Assembly: GCF_019969725.1 (NCBI RefSeq)
Contig: NZ_JAHXYW010000001.1
Location: 372,001-436,000 of the forward strand
Reading direction: 5' to 3'
Source: Neobacillus bataviensis
GTDB taxonomy: Bacteria; Bacillota; Bacilli; Bacillales_B; DSM-18226
DNA: 64,000 bases
The position numbers and the translations under genes were made by a program. Shown piece by piece: positions 45,649 through 54,120 of this stretch. The notes below the pieces were generated by a model. The model worked only from the letters and a program-made list of their open reading frames with translations, had not been told where the DNA came from and did no database searches. Every line of letters begins with the position of its first letter. Position 1 is the stretch's first letter.

Positions 45649-47076
45649 TTAATGAATATTTTCGCTTAAGGCCAACATTGCTTTCTCAAAAGACTCTACT
45701 GGTGGATGGGTAATCCCCGCACCAATCATTCCAATACCTGCCTCTTTATGGGCAATTGCAGTATTTATAATTGGCATAATTCCGGTTTGAACAACCTTTC
45801 GAACATCAATTCCAGTTGGAATACCCATAAAATCAAGTAAAGGAATTGTCACGTTAGGGTTTTGCGCTGTGGTGATTTCTTTCATTTTAGTTGTAAAACC
45901 GATCGCTTCTTCCACGGTACCACCCACTAATGCCACAATTGCTGGAGCAGTTGCCATTGCAAATCCGCCGAATCCATAGGTTTCAGTGATAGCACTATCA
46001 CCGATATCAAGTCCGGAATCCTCCGGCTTGTAACCAGCAAACATTGGACCAATTACTTTTTGTGCTGGACCAGTAAACCATGTGTTTCCTGCCATTCCAC
46101 TGACACGGATTCCGAATTCCACACCGTTACGAGCCATCGTTGTCACAATGGTACTATTTTCAATACCATGAGCTGCATCTAGGGCACATTTCGCCATTGC
46201 CATCCAGGTTGGGCCGGAGAAATAATCGCTGCTTGCTACAAAATCCAATACTTCCTTCTTCTGCTCGATTGTGTAATCTGTTTGCAAAATATAAGGAGCT
46301 AATGCTTGTATTAATAGAGTTGTTCCAGCAACATTCCGGTTGTGGCACTCATCTCCCATATGAAGGGCCTGTGCAAGCATCAAACGTAAATCAATGCCCT
46401 CTGAATTTAGTTTCATAGCATCTCTTAAAATAGGACCAAATACATCGCGCATCCAAACTAAACGATCGATAACACTCTGATCATTAGCGCCCATTCTAAG
46501 AATTTTTGCTAGCTGTTCACTTAAGTTTGTATAGGCAATATTGCCATATGTTTTGTTCTCAACGATATGCATGAACATTGATGCAGAAGTAACGCCAGCC
46601 ATAGAACCAACACAGTTGTGTTCGTGACATGGTGAGAATGTAATTTCACCAGATGCAGCAAGCTCAGCTGCTTCCGCTAAATTCTTGGCCAAGCCTTCAA
46701 ATACCAACGCACCGGTAACAGCCCCCTTCATCGGACCATTCATTTTATCCCAAGTGATTGGAGGTCCGGCATGAAGAATGGTTGTTTTTGTCATACCAGG
46801 AACACAGTTAATCGCTTGATCATAACCAATTAATACTGGCTGCGAATTTATAATTCTTTCAACTGCTAATCTATTAGCTTCTTCAATTTTTTGCATAATA
46901 GCTGGATTTTCAAGTTTATCAAGAGCCGCAATTAAAGCAGGATTCCCCCTACCAGGAGGTGTCCAATCTAAATGAATGACTTGTGCACCTTGTTGTAATA
47001 AATCATCTTTGAATGACTCAATTCCTACATTGACAACATGTGGCTTACTTTTAAAAAGTTCATTAATCTTACTCAT
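45649..47076 (-). CDS. allG: DUF1116 protein, AllG/YlbE-type carbamoyltransferase subunit
   Basis: A 475-residue cytosolic protein. DWTPPGRGNPALIAAL, FSPCHEHNCVGSMAGVTSASM, MGDECHNRNVAGTTLL and GMAGNTWFTGPA are conserved DUF1116 blocks, with clustered Cys and His suggesting a ligand site. In E. coli, YlbE is reported as a subunit of oxamate carbamoyltransferase with FdrA and YlbF. The ATG is 2 bp past the fdrA stop. The acceptor substrate here may differ. Confidence 0.85.
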   Translation of the reverse strand: MSKINELFKSKPHVVNVGIESFKDDLLQQGAQVIHLDWTPPGRGNPALIAALDKLENPAIMQKIEEANRLAVERIINSQPVLIGYDQAINCVPGMTKTTILHAGPPITWDKMNGPMKGAVTGALVFEGLAKNLAEAAELAASGEITFSPCHEHNCVGSMAGVTSASMFMHIVENKTYGNIAYTNLSEQLAKILRMGANDQSVIDRLVWMRDVFGPILRDAMKLNSEGIDLRLMLAQALHMGDECHNRNVAGTTLLIQALAPYILQTDYTIEQKKEVLDFVASSDYFSGPTWMAMAKCALDAAHGIENSTIVTTMARNGVEFGIRVSGMAGNTWFTGPAQKVIGPMFAGYKPEDSGLDIGDSAITETYGFGGFAMATAPAIVALVGGTVEEAIGFTTKMKEITTAQNPNVTIPLLDFMGIPTGIDVRKVVQTGIMPIINTAIAHKEAGIGMIGAGITHPPVESFEKAMLALSENIH

Positions 47077-47078
47077 GA

Positions 47079-48626
47079 CTATTCTCCCTTCACAACAAAT
47101 TCACGAGCCAATAAACCTGCATTCTGCATGCTGCTTGCATGAGTTACATCAGCAGCCAACAGTTTATTTATTTGCTCTTCATAATCTTGCGGATCTAATT
47201 CTGTACCAAGTACATATCCAATGATTTCTAAATGTCTTCCTTCTTGTTCCGCCTTCTGTTTTGCTTCTATAATGGCAGGAAGGAATGCTCCGACTGGATC
47301 TTCGTGAGCACCGTAGCCTAAAACAAAGTCCATTACGATTACACCAACGGATGGATCTTTTGCCTCTTGAATAAACCTTTCTAGACGAGTAGACGGATCA
47401 ATCATTGGGTGCGGCTTACCTTGCGTGTATTCATCATCGCCAAAGTCGATAAATGTATGCTCCTGGCTTGTATATCTATCTTTCAAACGAAATTCTGGAT
47501 TTCTTTGAATGTTACTGTAAACATTGTCAAACTTCTCCATTGCCGCATGCATTGCTTCATCAGCCAACGTTCCGCCGCTGAAAAGTCCACGAATATATTT
47601 CTGTTCCGCAGTTAACTTTGTGCGAACTTCTTCAATAAGCGGAATATTTAATGCTCGTTTGTTTAACTTGCTTTCATCTGCTCCAGCTAAAAGTACTGCT
47701 TTAAGTGCAGCTTCTTTGGACATTTTTGCAAAATGGGCGCCCGCAGCAGTAATTTTTTCTTCATCACCGCCAACAAACCAAACGACAACCGGTTTTTTAC
47801 ATAATTTAATTTTTGCTAACACTTTCTCTTCTACGCTAGATGCAGGCGGCTTTGAAACAAGAACGATTACATTTGTTTCTTCATCGTCTTCAAGTGCTTG
47901 AATACCATCAAGCATCATGATTCCTCCTACCTCTTCTTTCAAATCTCTTCCACCTGTACCGATCAATTGGGAAATTCCGCCACCAAATTCGTGGATGCGT
48001 ACGCTTACCTCTTGGCTGCCAGTTCCAGATGCCGCAACAATACCGATGTTTCCTTTTCTTACAGCATTTGCGAAGCAGAGGGCTGTATTGCCGATAATTG
48101 CTGTTCCACAGTCAGGGCCCATCATTAATAAACCTTTTTCATGAGCTAAATTCTTTAATTGAATTTCATCTTCGATGCTTACATTGTCGCTGAACATCAT
48201 GACATGTAAATCATTCTCAAGAGCTTTTCTTGCTTCTCTGGCTGCATATGCCCCATTTACAGCAATAATCGCCAAGTTCGCATCTTCGTTATTTTCGGCT
48301 GCCGCGGAAATCGTAGAATATTTAATATCACTTTTCCCTTTTTTGCCTGAATCTTTTTTAGTAAATAAATCATTAATTTTTGCGAAAGCGTTTTCGCAAA
48401 GTTCGTCAGTTTCAGCTTTTACTACAATGATTAAATCACTTGTGCCAGCTGCCTCCACTTCAGTTGTCATTAAACCGACATTTTTCATAACCTCTTTATT
48501 CATTTCTGTTCCCATTGCAATAATGGCCTGTTCCACACCATCAATTTGATTTGCTTTCGTTGATAGCGACATTAAAGAAACTGAATCGAAATATGTGTTT
48601 GGCTTAATTAAGGCTTGAACTAACAT
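47079..48626 (-). CDS. fdrA: FdrA-family protein, AllF-type carbamoyltransferase subunit
   Basis: A 515-residue acyl-CoA-synthetase-like protein. N-terminal region (1-110), then a CoA-binding/ligase-like Rossmann domain (MMGPDCGTAIIG, GIVAASGTGSQEV) and a C-terminal flavodoxin-like domain (GVIVMDFVLGYGAHEDPVGA). The position of the phospho-His of succinyl-CoA synthetase alpha appears not to be His. The name FdrA is historical; E. coli FdrA is reported as the AllF subunit of oxamate carbamoyltransferase. It overlaps the upstream DUF2877 gene by 7 bp and adjoins allG. Confidence 0.85.
   Translation of the reverse strand: MLVQALIKPNTYFDSVSLMSLSTKANQIDGVEQAIIAMGTEMNKEVMKNVGLMTTEVEAAGTSDLIIVVKAETDELCENAFAKINDLFTKKDSGKKGKSDIKYSTISAAAENNEDANLAIIAVNGAYAAREARKALENDLHVMMFSDNVSIEDEIQLKNLAHEKGLLMMGPDCGTAIIGNTALCFANAVRKGNIGIVAASGTGSQEVSVRIHEFGGGISQLIGTGGRDLKEEVGGIMMLDGIQALEDDEETNVIVLVSKPPASSVEEKVLAKIKLCKKPVVVWFVGGDEEKITAAGAHFAKMSKEAALKAVLLAGADESKLNKRALNIPLIEEVRTKLTAEQKYIRGLFSGGTLADEAMHAAMEKFDNVYSNIQRNPEFRLKDRYTSQEHTFIDFGDDEYTQGKPHPMIDPSTRLERFIQEAKDPSVGVIVMDFVLGYGAHEDPVGAFLPAIIEAKQKAEQEGRHLEIIGYVLGTELDPQDYEEQINKLLAADVTHASSMQNAGLLAREFVVKGE
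48379..48400. promoter_or_regulatory. cre-like palindrome inside fdrA
   Basis: TTTGCGAAA-gcgt-TTTCGCAAA, a perfect 9-bp inverted repeat. The centre CGAAAGCGTTTTCG agrees with the CcpA cre consensus at 12 of 14 positions. It is within the coding sequence, about 240 bp from the fdrA start; intragenic cre sites act as roadblocks in bacilli. Could be chance codon use. Confidence 0.4.
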
Positions 48627-49507
48627 AGTTTACCTCCTGCTTTTATATTGGCTTCTAATCCGCAGACAAGTCCTAGGGCTAGATCTGTCCCAGATGAAGA
48701 ACCGATGTTTAATACTTTATTTAAAGAGAGAATTAAGTCATCCTCATTCCCAATTAACAAGGAGTTAACCAATGAAATGATAGACTCTCTCACTTTACCA
48801 ATGGATGCTTGCTTTAACGCTGAATAACTGATGTCATTCGTTAATGGTTTGGCTTTCTTTGTTACTTTTTCACAAAATGACCTGTGTTCAAAAAGGGGAC
48901 TGTGCGCCATATGAAAGGTTATAAATAATCCAGTTAAGAAATCATCCCCTGATGGTGTCAACCCAGGTCCAAGTCCTACCAATGAAACGGCATGTTTAAT
49001 TGCAAGGTCTATTCGATTCATGGCTAAATCATTTAAAAGAGATTTAGTTCGCTGTTCAAGCATTTTGCACGTTTCAGCTTCAAATGGGTTTAAGGGTTTT
49101 GGGCATTTTTTTATCCCTCCGCCTTTACCTTGACAATCAATGTATTTCCTTGCCCTCCTAACATTGTGAAGGAGGAATTCTTCATTGTTTGGATACGGCG
49201 GCAGAAGGCTTTCCCTTGTAATTGCTTGACTAATATTTAAGGCGAGTTTATTTGAGATGTATAAGATTTTATCTTCCACAAACACCCTGTCATTTACCTC
49301 AATGTTCCATTGACTAGTATTTTCTGTATCAACAATTAACGTATTGGGTGCATTATCAATAGATCTGCATGCAATCGTGAATAACTCGCCACTATCGAAA
49401 CATTGAATATTAAAGGTCCGCTTAAATACACTATGAACAAATCCTAAGAAATTAGAGCCATTTATTCTCTTGATAAAATCGACATCACCAGATAATATAT
49501 TTCTCAC
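48620..49507 (-). CDS. allH: DUF2877 protein, AllH/YlbF-type carbamoyltransferase subunit
   Basis: About 295 residues starting at GTG 49507 (MRNILSGDVDF), with GAGG 8 nt upstream; GTG 49516 overlaps that site. The central SLVGLGPGLTPSGDDFLTGLF is the DUF2877 hallmark, and SSGTDLALGLVCGL closes the domain. E. coli YlbF is reported as the third subunit (AllH) of oxamate carbamoyltransferase. First gene of the operon and divergent from the PucR-type regulator. Confidence 0.85.
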   Translation of the reverse strand: MRNILSGDVDFIKRINGSNFLGFVHSVFKRTFNIQCFDSGELFTIACRSIDNAPNTLIVDTENTSQWNIEVNDRVFVEDKILYISNKLALNISQAITRESLLPPYPNNEEFLLHNVRRARKYIDCQGKGGGIKKCPKPLNPFEAETCKMLEQRTKSLLNDLAMNRIDLAIKHAVSLVGLGPGLTPSGDDFLTGLFITFHMAHSPLFEHRSFCEKVTKKAKPLTNDISYSALKQASIGKVRESIISLVNSLLIGNEDDLILSLNKVLNIGSSSGTDLALGLVCGLEANIKAGGKLC

Positions 49508-49581
49508 GAAAAACACCTCATAGATCCAGACTTTTTAGCTCTAATTTCTAATATTCAAATTGAACCCCCTTACAATTTCAT

Positions 49582-49610
49582 TTGACAATTTAAAACCCTT
49601 ACATGATTAT
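49582..49610 (+). promoter_or_regulatory. Promoter of the pucR-like gene
   Basis: TTGACA (49582-49587), a 17-bp spacer and GATTAT (49605-49610). Start of transcription about 49617, leaving a 108-nt leader. Confidence 0.6.
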
Positions 49611-49663
49611 TTTAGTAATAATGCATAAGACAGTCTTCGTTTAATCAAACCAAAAAGCTCTAT

Positions 49664-49691
49664 TTTCATTTGTGCATCGTGCACAATGAAA
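49664..49691. promoter_or_regulatory. Long palindrome in the allH/pucR intergenic region
   Basis: TTTCATTTGTGCA-tcg-TGCACAATGAAA: arms of 13 and 12 nt pair fully except one extra T. It lies about 35 bp before the regulator's TTG start and downstream of its probable promoter. A dimeric operator for autoregulation or an RNA hairpin are both possible. Confidence 0.6.
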
Positions 49692-49724
49692 TGTGTGGAA
49701 TTTTTGACAAGGGAGAGGTAAGGA

Positions 49725-51437
49725 TTGCTTCGAGTTAAAGATCTTTTTGAAATAAAAGCTATCGATGGTTTAAAAATAGTGGCAGGAGAAAAAGGAATTA
49801 ATAATGAAATATCATTGGTTAACATCATTGAAAATCCAGAGGCCTTTGATTGGCTTTCACCTAATGAACTTCTATTATCAACTGGATACATTTTTAAAGA
49901 TGATACAGAATTACAAATTAGAATACTTAACGAACTTTCACAAATCAATTGTGCTGGCCTTATTGTAAAAATGAAACGATACTTCGAGACTCTGCCGCAA
50001 GCTATGATCGATCACGCTGACAAGTTAGGGCTGCCATTAATCGAGTTACCCTTTGAATATACATTATCAAGAGTTATTTCTATCATTAATGAAAAGGCTT
50101 CTGGAAGATACGACCTCTTGAATAGAAAAACATTGGACATGCATAACTTGTTTTTTAGAATTACCCTTGAAGGCGGTGGAATTGAGAAAATTTCATCAAT
50201 GCTGTCGGAAACAATTAATAATCCGATTATTTTAGTAGACAATGATTGGAAATTACTACATTATACTGAGCATGTCGATAACAAAATCCCGCTCGCCTAT
50301 TGTCTTGATTTAGTCAAAAACAGATCTGTATTCAAAAATGAATTCATCGAAACCATTCCACACAACATCAGTGAAATGAAGAAATCCATTAATCGGATGT
50401 ATCGTTTAGAAGGGATGGAAATAAAATGCCGCATTCTTCCTGTTGCTGTATCCAATAATATTTATGGGTATTTAGTTGTTTGGCAGACAGTCCGTGAATT
50501 ATCGGAGTTTGACTTTATTATTTTAGAACAGGCGTCAACCAATATGGCGCTAGAAAGGATTAAAGCAAAGGAAATCGAGGAAGTAAAATTAAAAATTAGG
50601 GAAGATTTCTTTGATGATTTATTAACTGGAAAAATAACCTCCAGTGAAACCATCCAGACCTTGAGTGAATTGCATGGACTAAATTCTAGTTATAAATACT
50701 ATTGTATCGTCATTGATATTCAGTCAAAGGAATTGGACAAATATATTGACTTCATTGCACGAAAAGTCCAATTGGAAATCCGAACCAGAAAATGTGTGGA
50801 CTTAATCTATGATCATTCAAATTTAGCAAACGGGGAGATTACTTGTTTTTATCGAAATAACCGCATTATCATTTTAATTGGTCAGAATGAACATAGACCG
50901 CCGATTACTGTAGTCGAAGCGAAGCTTTACGGTTCAAAAATTTATGATATTCTCAAAAAACAACTGAATGATACCATCCTACTAATTGGAATTGGAAGGC
51001 AGTATGAAAAGATCCATTCGCTGCACAAAAGTTTTTCAGAAGCTAATGAATCCTTAAGGCTGATGCAAAAATTTGATGAACGCGGCGGGATATCTCATTT
51101 TGAAGATCATTCCGTTTATTATTTCCTGGATTCCAATATTAAAGATCTAGAATTAGAGGACTTTTTTATGAAGCATCTTGGAAAAATCTATGAACATGAT
51201 CAATTACACGGAACCGGTTATCTTTATACATTAGAGAATTATTTTTCAAATAATCTTAATACCAGTGAAACAGCAAAAGCAATGTTCTTACACAGAAATA
51301 CGCTCATTTACAGGATTGAAAAAATAAAGGAGATCTTGAATACCGATTTAAAAAATTCAGAGGAACTGCTGCAGATTCAACTTTCTTTAAAGATATTTAG
51401 ACTTTTAAATAAAAACTTGCGATTAGATTCAAAATGA
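49725..51437 (+). CDS. PucR-family transcriptional regulator
   Basis: About 570 residues, starting at TTG 49725 with GAGAGGTAAGGA upstream. Residues 1-125 are the PucR N-terminal domain (EISLVNIIENPEAFDWLSPNELLLSTGYIFKD). A middle GGDEF-like CdaR region spans about 290-420, and the C-terminal HTH (NTSETAKAMFLHRNTLIYRIEKI) is the PucR/CdaR type. In B. subtilis PucR activates purine catabolism in response to allantoin-type effectors. Divergence from the allHFG operon makes that operon its likely target. Confidence 0.88.
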   Translation: MLRVKDLFEIKAIDGLKIVAGEKGINNEISLVNIIENPEAFDWLSPNELLLSTGYIFKDDTELQIRILNELSQINCAGLIVKMKRYFETLPQAMIDHADKLGLPLIELPFEYTLSRVISIINEKASGRYDLLNRKTLDMHNLFFRITLEGGGIEKISSMLSETINNPIILVDNDWKLLHYTEHVDNKIPLAYCLDLVKNRSVFKNEFIETIPHNISEMKKSINRMYRLEGMEIKCRILPVAVSNNIYGYLVVWQTVRELSEFDFIILEQASTNMALERIKAKEIEEVKLKIREDFFDDLLTGKITSSETIQTLSELHGLNSSYKYYCIVIDIQSKELDKYIDFIARKVQLEIRTRKCVDLIYDHSNLANGEITCFYRNNRIIILIGQNEHRPPITVVEAKLYGSKIYDILKKQLNDTILLIGIGRQYEKIHSLHKSFSEANESLRLMQKFDERGGISHFEDHSVYYFLDSNIKDLELEDFFMKHLGKIYEHDQLHGTGYLYTLENYFSNNLNTSETAKAMFLHRNTLIYRIEKIKEILNTDLKNSEELLQIQLSLKIFRLLNKNLRLDSK

Positions 51438-51440
51438 ATG

Positions 51441-51471
51441 GTCCCGTCCAAATTCTAGACGGGACCTTTTA
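51441..51471. terminator. Bidirectional terminator
   Basis: GGTCCCGTC/GACGGGACC stem with a loop of about 9 nt and a TTTTA tail, between the convergent regulator and amidohydrolase genes. Confidence 0.88.
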
Positions 51472-51480
51472 CTATAACAC

Positions 51481-52704
51481 TTATTGGAGTTGACCAAATA
51501 CCACTTTCCCTTTAAAGATAACAGCCTCACGTTTTGGTGTTCTGGCAACGGCTTCTGCTGAACAAGAAGCATTTAATAGAACAAGGTTGGCATCCTCGCC
51601 ATTAAGCGGCCAGGCCATTTCTCCATTTTTAGTTAATGGTGTTGGTCCGCCTGTTGCAAATTTTAACGACTGGGCAAGCGAACGTTCATCACTTTTCCGA
51701 TAAAGCTCACAATACTTTGTTACTTTTTCTAATAGATCCCCTGTTCCGTATGGGCCCCATGAGTCATAGAAGCCATCACAGCCAAGGAAGACATTGACAC
51801 CCTTCTGTTCAAATAACTCGATTGGCGGTAATGTTCTGTTTATAGGGATAGTGGACATGATTGACATACCTAAATCACTTAATTTATCAGCAATTTCTTC
51901 TTGCTGCGGGAGCGGAACATCACCTAAACAAAAGGCATGGCTGACAGCAACGCGATTGTACCATTTTGCGTCTGCTGCCAATTCTGCTAATTTATCGACT
52001 GTATAAAAACCAACATGGCCGCCGTCATGCAAATGAATATCAACATCAGCATCAAATTCTACTGCAAGGTTCATAACCTCATAAAGAGACTTTTCGATAT
52101 TATGATCAATTCCGGCTGGGTCTAAGCCGCCAACTAGATTCGCACCTGATCTCATCGCCTCTCTCATTAGCGGTAGGACATTCTCTCTTAAAAGTCCGTG
52201 CTGTGGGAAGGCGACAATTTCATAGGTTAGTCTATCTGAATAATCCTCAAGAGCTGCTTTGACGCCCTCTAAATTTTTTAAACCGATATAGGGGTCAATA
52301 TTTACATGAGTGCGAATATGTGAAGCACCTTGTGATAGCAGTAAGTCGATCATGGCGCTTGCCCGCTGTTTAGTGGTTGAAGCCAATTCCGGTAGCTCCA
52401 TCGCTTCCAGACGTAATCGTTCTTCCAAATTCTTGGCTGGTATTGGGGCTTTCCAATTTAGTGAAAGATAGGTTTTATCTAAATGGTTATGCATTTCTTT
52501 AAAAGTTGGCACGGCCAAATATCCTTTCCCATCAACCGTTTTCTCGCCGGATGTTATGGGAAAACGGTTCTTCTGCTTTTCGACTATTTTTCCATCTTGT
52601 ATTTTTAAATGAAAAAGTTCTGTCTTTGTTTCATAGACTCCCTTTTCATCCTGGAAGTAGCCTGTTTCTAACCGTACATTTTTTAACCAATATGAGGTTG
52701 TCAT
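51481..52704 (-). CDS. Cytosine-deaminase-like amidohydrolase (copy 1)
   Basis: A 407-residue metal-dependent hydrolase. MHNHLDKT is the first metal motif (HxH), QHGLL follows, then VDIHLHDGGH, AVSHAFCLGD and GCDGFYDSWGPYG (metal Asp). These fit the CodA/cytosine deaminase-like group that hydrolyses C-N bonds in rings such as cytosine, creatinine or triazines. The second metal motif reads HLHDGGH where cytosine deaminase has HxDE, so the substrate may differ. GGAGGAG precedes the ATG. 115 bp from copy 2. Confidence 0.85.
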   Translation of the reverse strand: MTTSYWLKNVRLETGYFQDEKGVYETKTELFHLKIQDGKIVEKQKNRFPITSGEKTVDGKGYLAVPTFKEMHNHLDKTYLSLNWKAPIPAKNLEERLRLEAMELPELASTTKQRASAMIDLLLSQGASHIRTHVNIDPYIGLKNLEGVKAALEDYSDRLTYEIVAFPQHGLLRENVLPLMREAMRSGANLVGGLDPAGIDHNIEKSLYEVMNLAVEFDADVDIHLHDGGHVGFYTVDKLAELAADAKWYNRVAVSHAFCLGDVPLPQQEEIADKLSDLGMSIMSTIPINRTLPPIELFEQKGVNVFLGCDGFYDSWGPYGTGDLLEKVTKYCELYRKSDERSLAQSLKFATGGPTPLTKNGEMAWPLNGEDANLVLLNASCSAEAVARTPKREAVIFKGKVVFGQLQ

Positions 52705-52736
52705 TGTATCTCCTCCTTATATGTCTCTTTTAAAAT

Positions 52737-52812
52737 TGCTGTTGATTTGCACTCCAGGCGCTTCGCTCCAATCAACAGGGTTAATAATATAATTTCAGCG
52801 TTTAACACAGCC
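52737..52812. repeat. Short derivative of the dispersed element (copy 3)
   Basis: CTGTTGATTTGCACTCCAGG..CGCTTCGCTCCAATCAACAG, then an AT segment and TTTAACACAGCC. It is the same design as the copy at 41143 (about 90% identical in the core), with a degenerate left outer arm. It lies between the two amidohydrolase genes and could attenuate read-through. Confidence 0.75.
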
Positions 52813-52818
52813 TACATC

Positions 52819-54057
52819 TTAAACTCGTACTGAATCCGTTTCTGTCAGCTTGCTTTCCACTTTTTTCCCTTTGAAAAACAACGCTTCTACGGTTGCTCTT
52901 CTTGCAACTGCTTCTGCTGAACATGATGCATGGACGAGCATCATGGTTGCCTCATCGCCAACCTTTGGCCAGACGCGCTCTCCTTTTTCATTAAGTGGCG
53001 TCACACCGCCAGTTCCGTACTTAAGGACAGTAGATAAAGAATATTCGTCGCTCAATCTGAATCTTTCGGCAAGAGTTCCTAGCTTTTGGATTGTATTGCC
53101 TGTCCCGAATGGGGACCAATGATCCGTAATACTATCATGGCCAACAGAAACGGGAACACCTAATTTATCTAGAGTTGGAATCGGAATCGTCGCCCGATTA
53201 ATCGGTACTGTCGTAGTCACATCCATCTCTTGATCTTTTAAAATAGCAGCCATTTCCGTAAGTGCTTCCCCATTTAAATCGCCTAATGCAATCCCATGGC
53301 TAACGGTGGATCTTCCTTTTAACCCTGCTTCCTTTGTATAATGTGCCATCCTTTCAAAAGTAAATGCCCCTAAGGTGTTGGGATCATGAAGATGAATGTC
53401 GACGCCTTTATTATTTTCAACCGCAATATCAAAGATGGTAAATAGGGATTTTTCGATATTACGGTCCACTGTTGCAGGGTCAACCCCGCCAACTAATGTG
53501 GCGCCATTCTTCATGGCATTCCGGATGAGCTGCACTGAATCACTTTTTAATAGTCCATGCTGTGGAAATGCGACAATATCATAGGTGAGCACATCCTCGT
53601 ATTTTTTCAAGGCATTTACAGTTGCCTCTAAATTTTTCAAACCGATAACGGGATCCACATTACAATGGGTGCGAATATGGGTATGTCCGTTTTTCAATAA
53701 TAATTCAATCATTTTCTCAGCCCGTTCTTGAGCCGTTGGAAGCAGCTTCGGAAGTAATTCTTTCTCCTCTTCCAATCTAGTAAAAATACCGTTGGTGATA
53801 GGTGTACAGGCTTTCCATGGTCCGCCATAATATGTTTTATCGATATGGATATGCATGTCCCTTAAGGAAGGAAGCAGAAGCATACCATTAGCATCCTTTT
53901 GCTTTACGTCCATTTCAGGCTTTATATTTGTAATTTCAGTAATGGTTCCGTCTTTAATCTTTAAGTGGCAAAGTTCGGTCTCTGTACCGGAAATACGATC
54001 ATTTTCATATGTAAATCCTTTTTCTAAGCGGACATTTGTCAGCCAAAATGTTGTCAT
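52819..54057 (-). CDS. Cytosine-deaminase-like amidohydrolase (copy 2)
   Basis: A 412-residue paralogue of copy 1. MHIHIDKTYYGGPWKAC, AFPQHGLLKSD, DIHLHDPNTLGAF, TVSHGIALGDLNG and VGHDSITDHWSPFG supply the metal and substrate ligands of the amidohydrolase fold. The second motif HLHDPN differs from copy 1 (HLHDGGH), suggesting different substrates. AGGAGG precedes the ATG. Cytosolic. Confidence 0.85.
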   Translation of the reverse strand: MTTFWLTNVRLEKGFTYENDRISGTETELCHLKIKDGTITEITNIKPEMDVKQKDANGMLLLPSLRDMHIHIDKTYYGGPWKACTPITNGIFTRLEEEKELLPKLLPTAQERAEKMIELLLKNGHTHIRTHCNVDPVIGLKNLEATVNALKKYEDVLTYDIVAFPQHGLLKSDSVQLIRNAMKNGATLVGGVDPATVDRNIEKSLFTIFDIAVENNKGVDIHLHDPNTLGAFTFERMAHYTKEAGLKGRSTVSHGIALGDLNGEALTEMAAILKDQEMDVTTTVPINRATIPIPTLDKLGVPVSVGHDSITDHWSPFGTGNTIQKLGTLAERFRLSDEYSLSTVLKYGTGGVTPLNEKGERVWPKVGDEATMMLVHASCSAEAVARRATVEALFFKGKKVESKLTETDSVRV

Positions 54058-54081
54058 CCCAATTCCTCCTAATTTAAATTA

Positions 54082-54114
54082 GGAAAAGTACTTTTTTTTC
54101 AAAAGTACTTTTCC
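54082..54114. terminator. Terminator between the binding-protein and amidohydrolase genes
   Basis: A perfect 14-bp inverted repeat (GGAAAAGTACTTTT/AAAAGTACTTTTCC) with 5-nt loop. Confidence 0.85.
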
Positions 54115-54120
54115 CTTTTC

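Noticed and set aside
46140..46418. A 92-residue forward frame within allG
   Set aside because: Antisense to a strongly conserved DUF1116 gene, without a Shine-Dalgarno sequence or recognisable motif.
49703..49709. TTGACA just before the pucR-like gene as a -35 box
   Set aside because: It lies only about 20 bp before the start codon, leaving no room for a -10 and leader; the pair at 49582-49610 is better.
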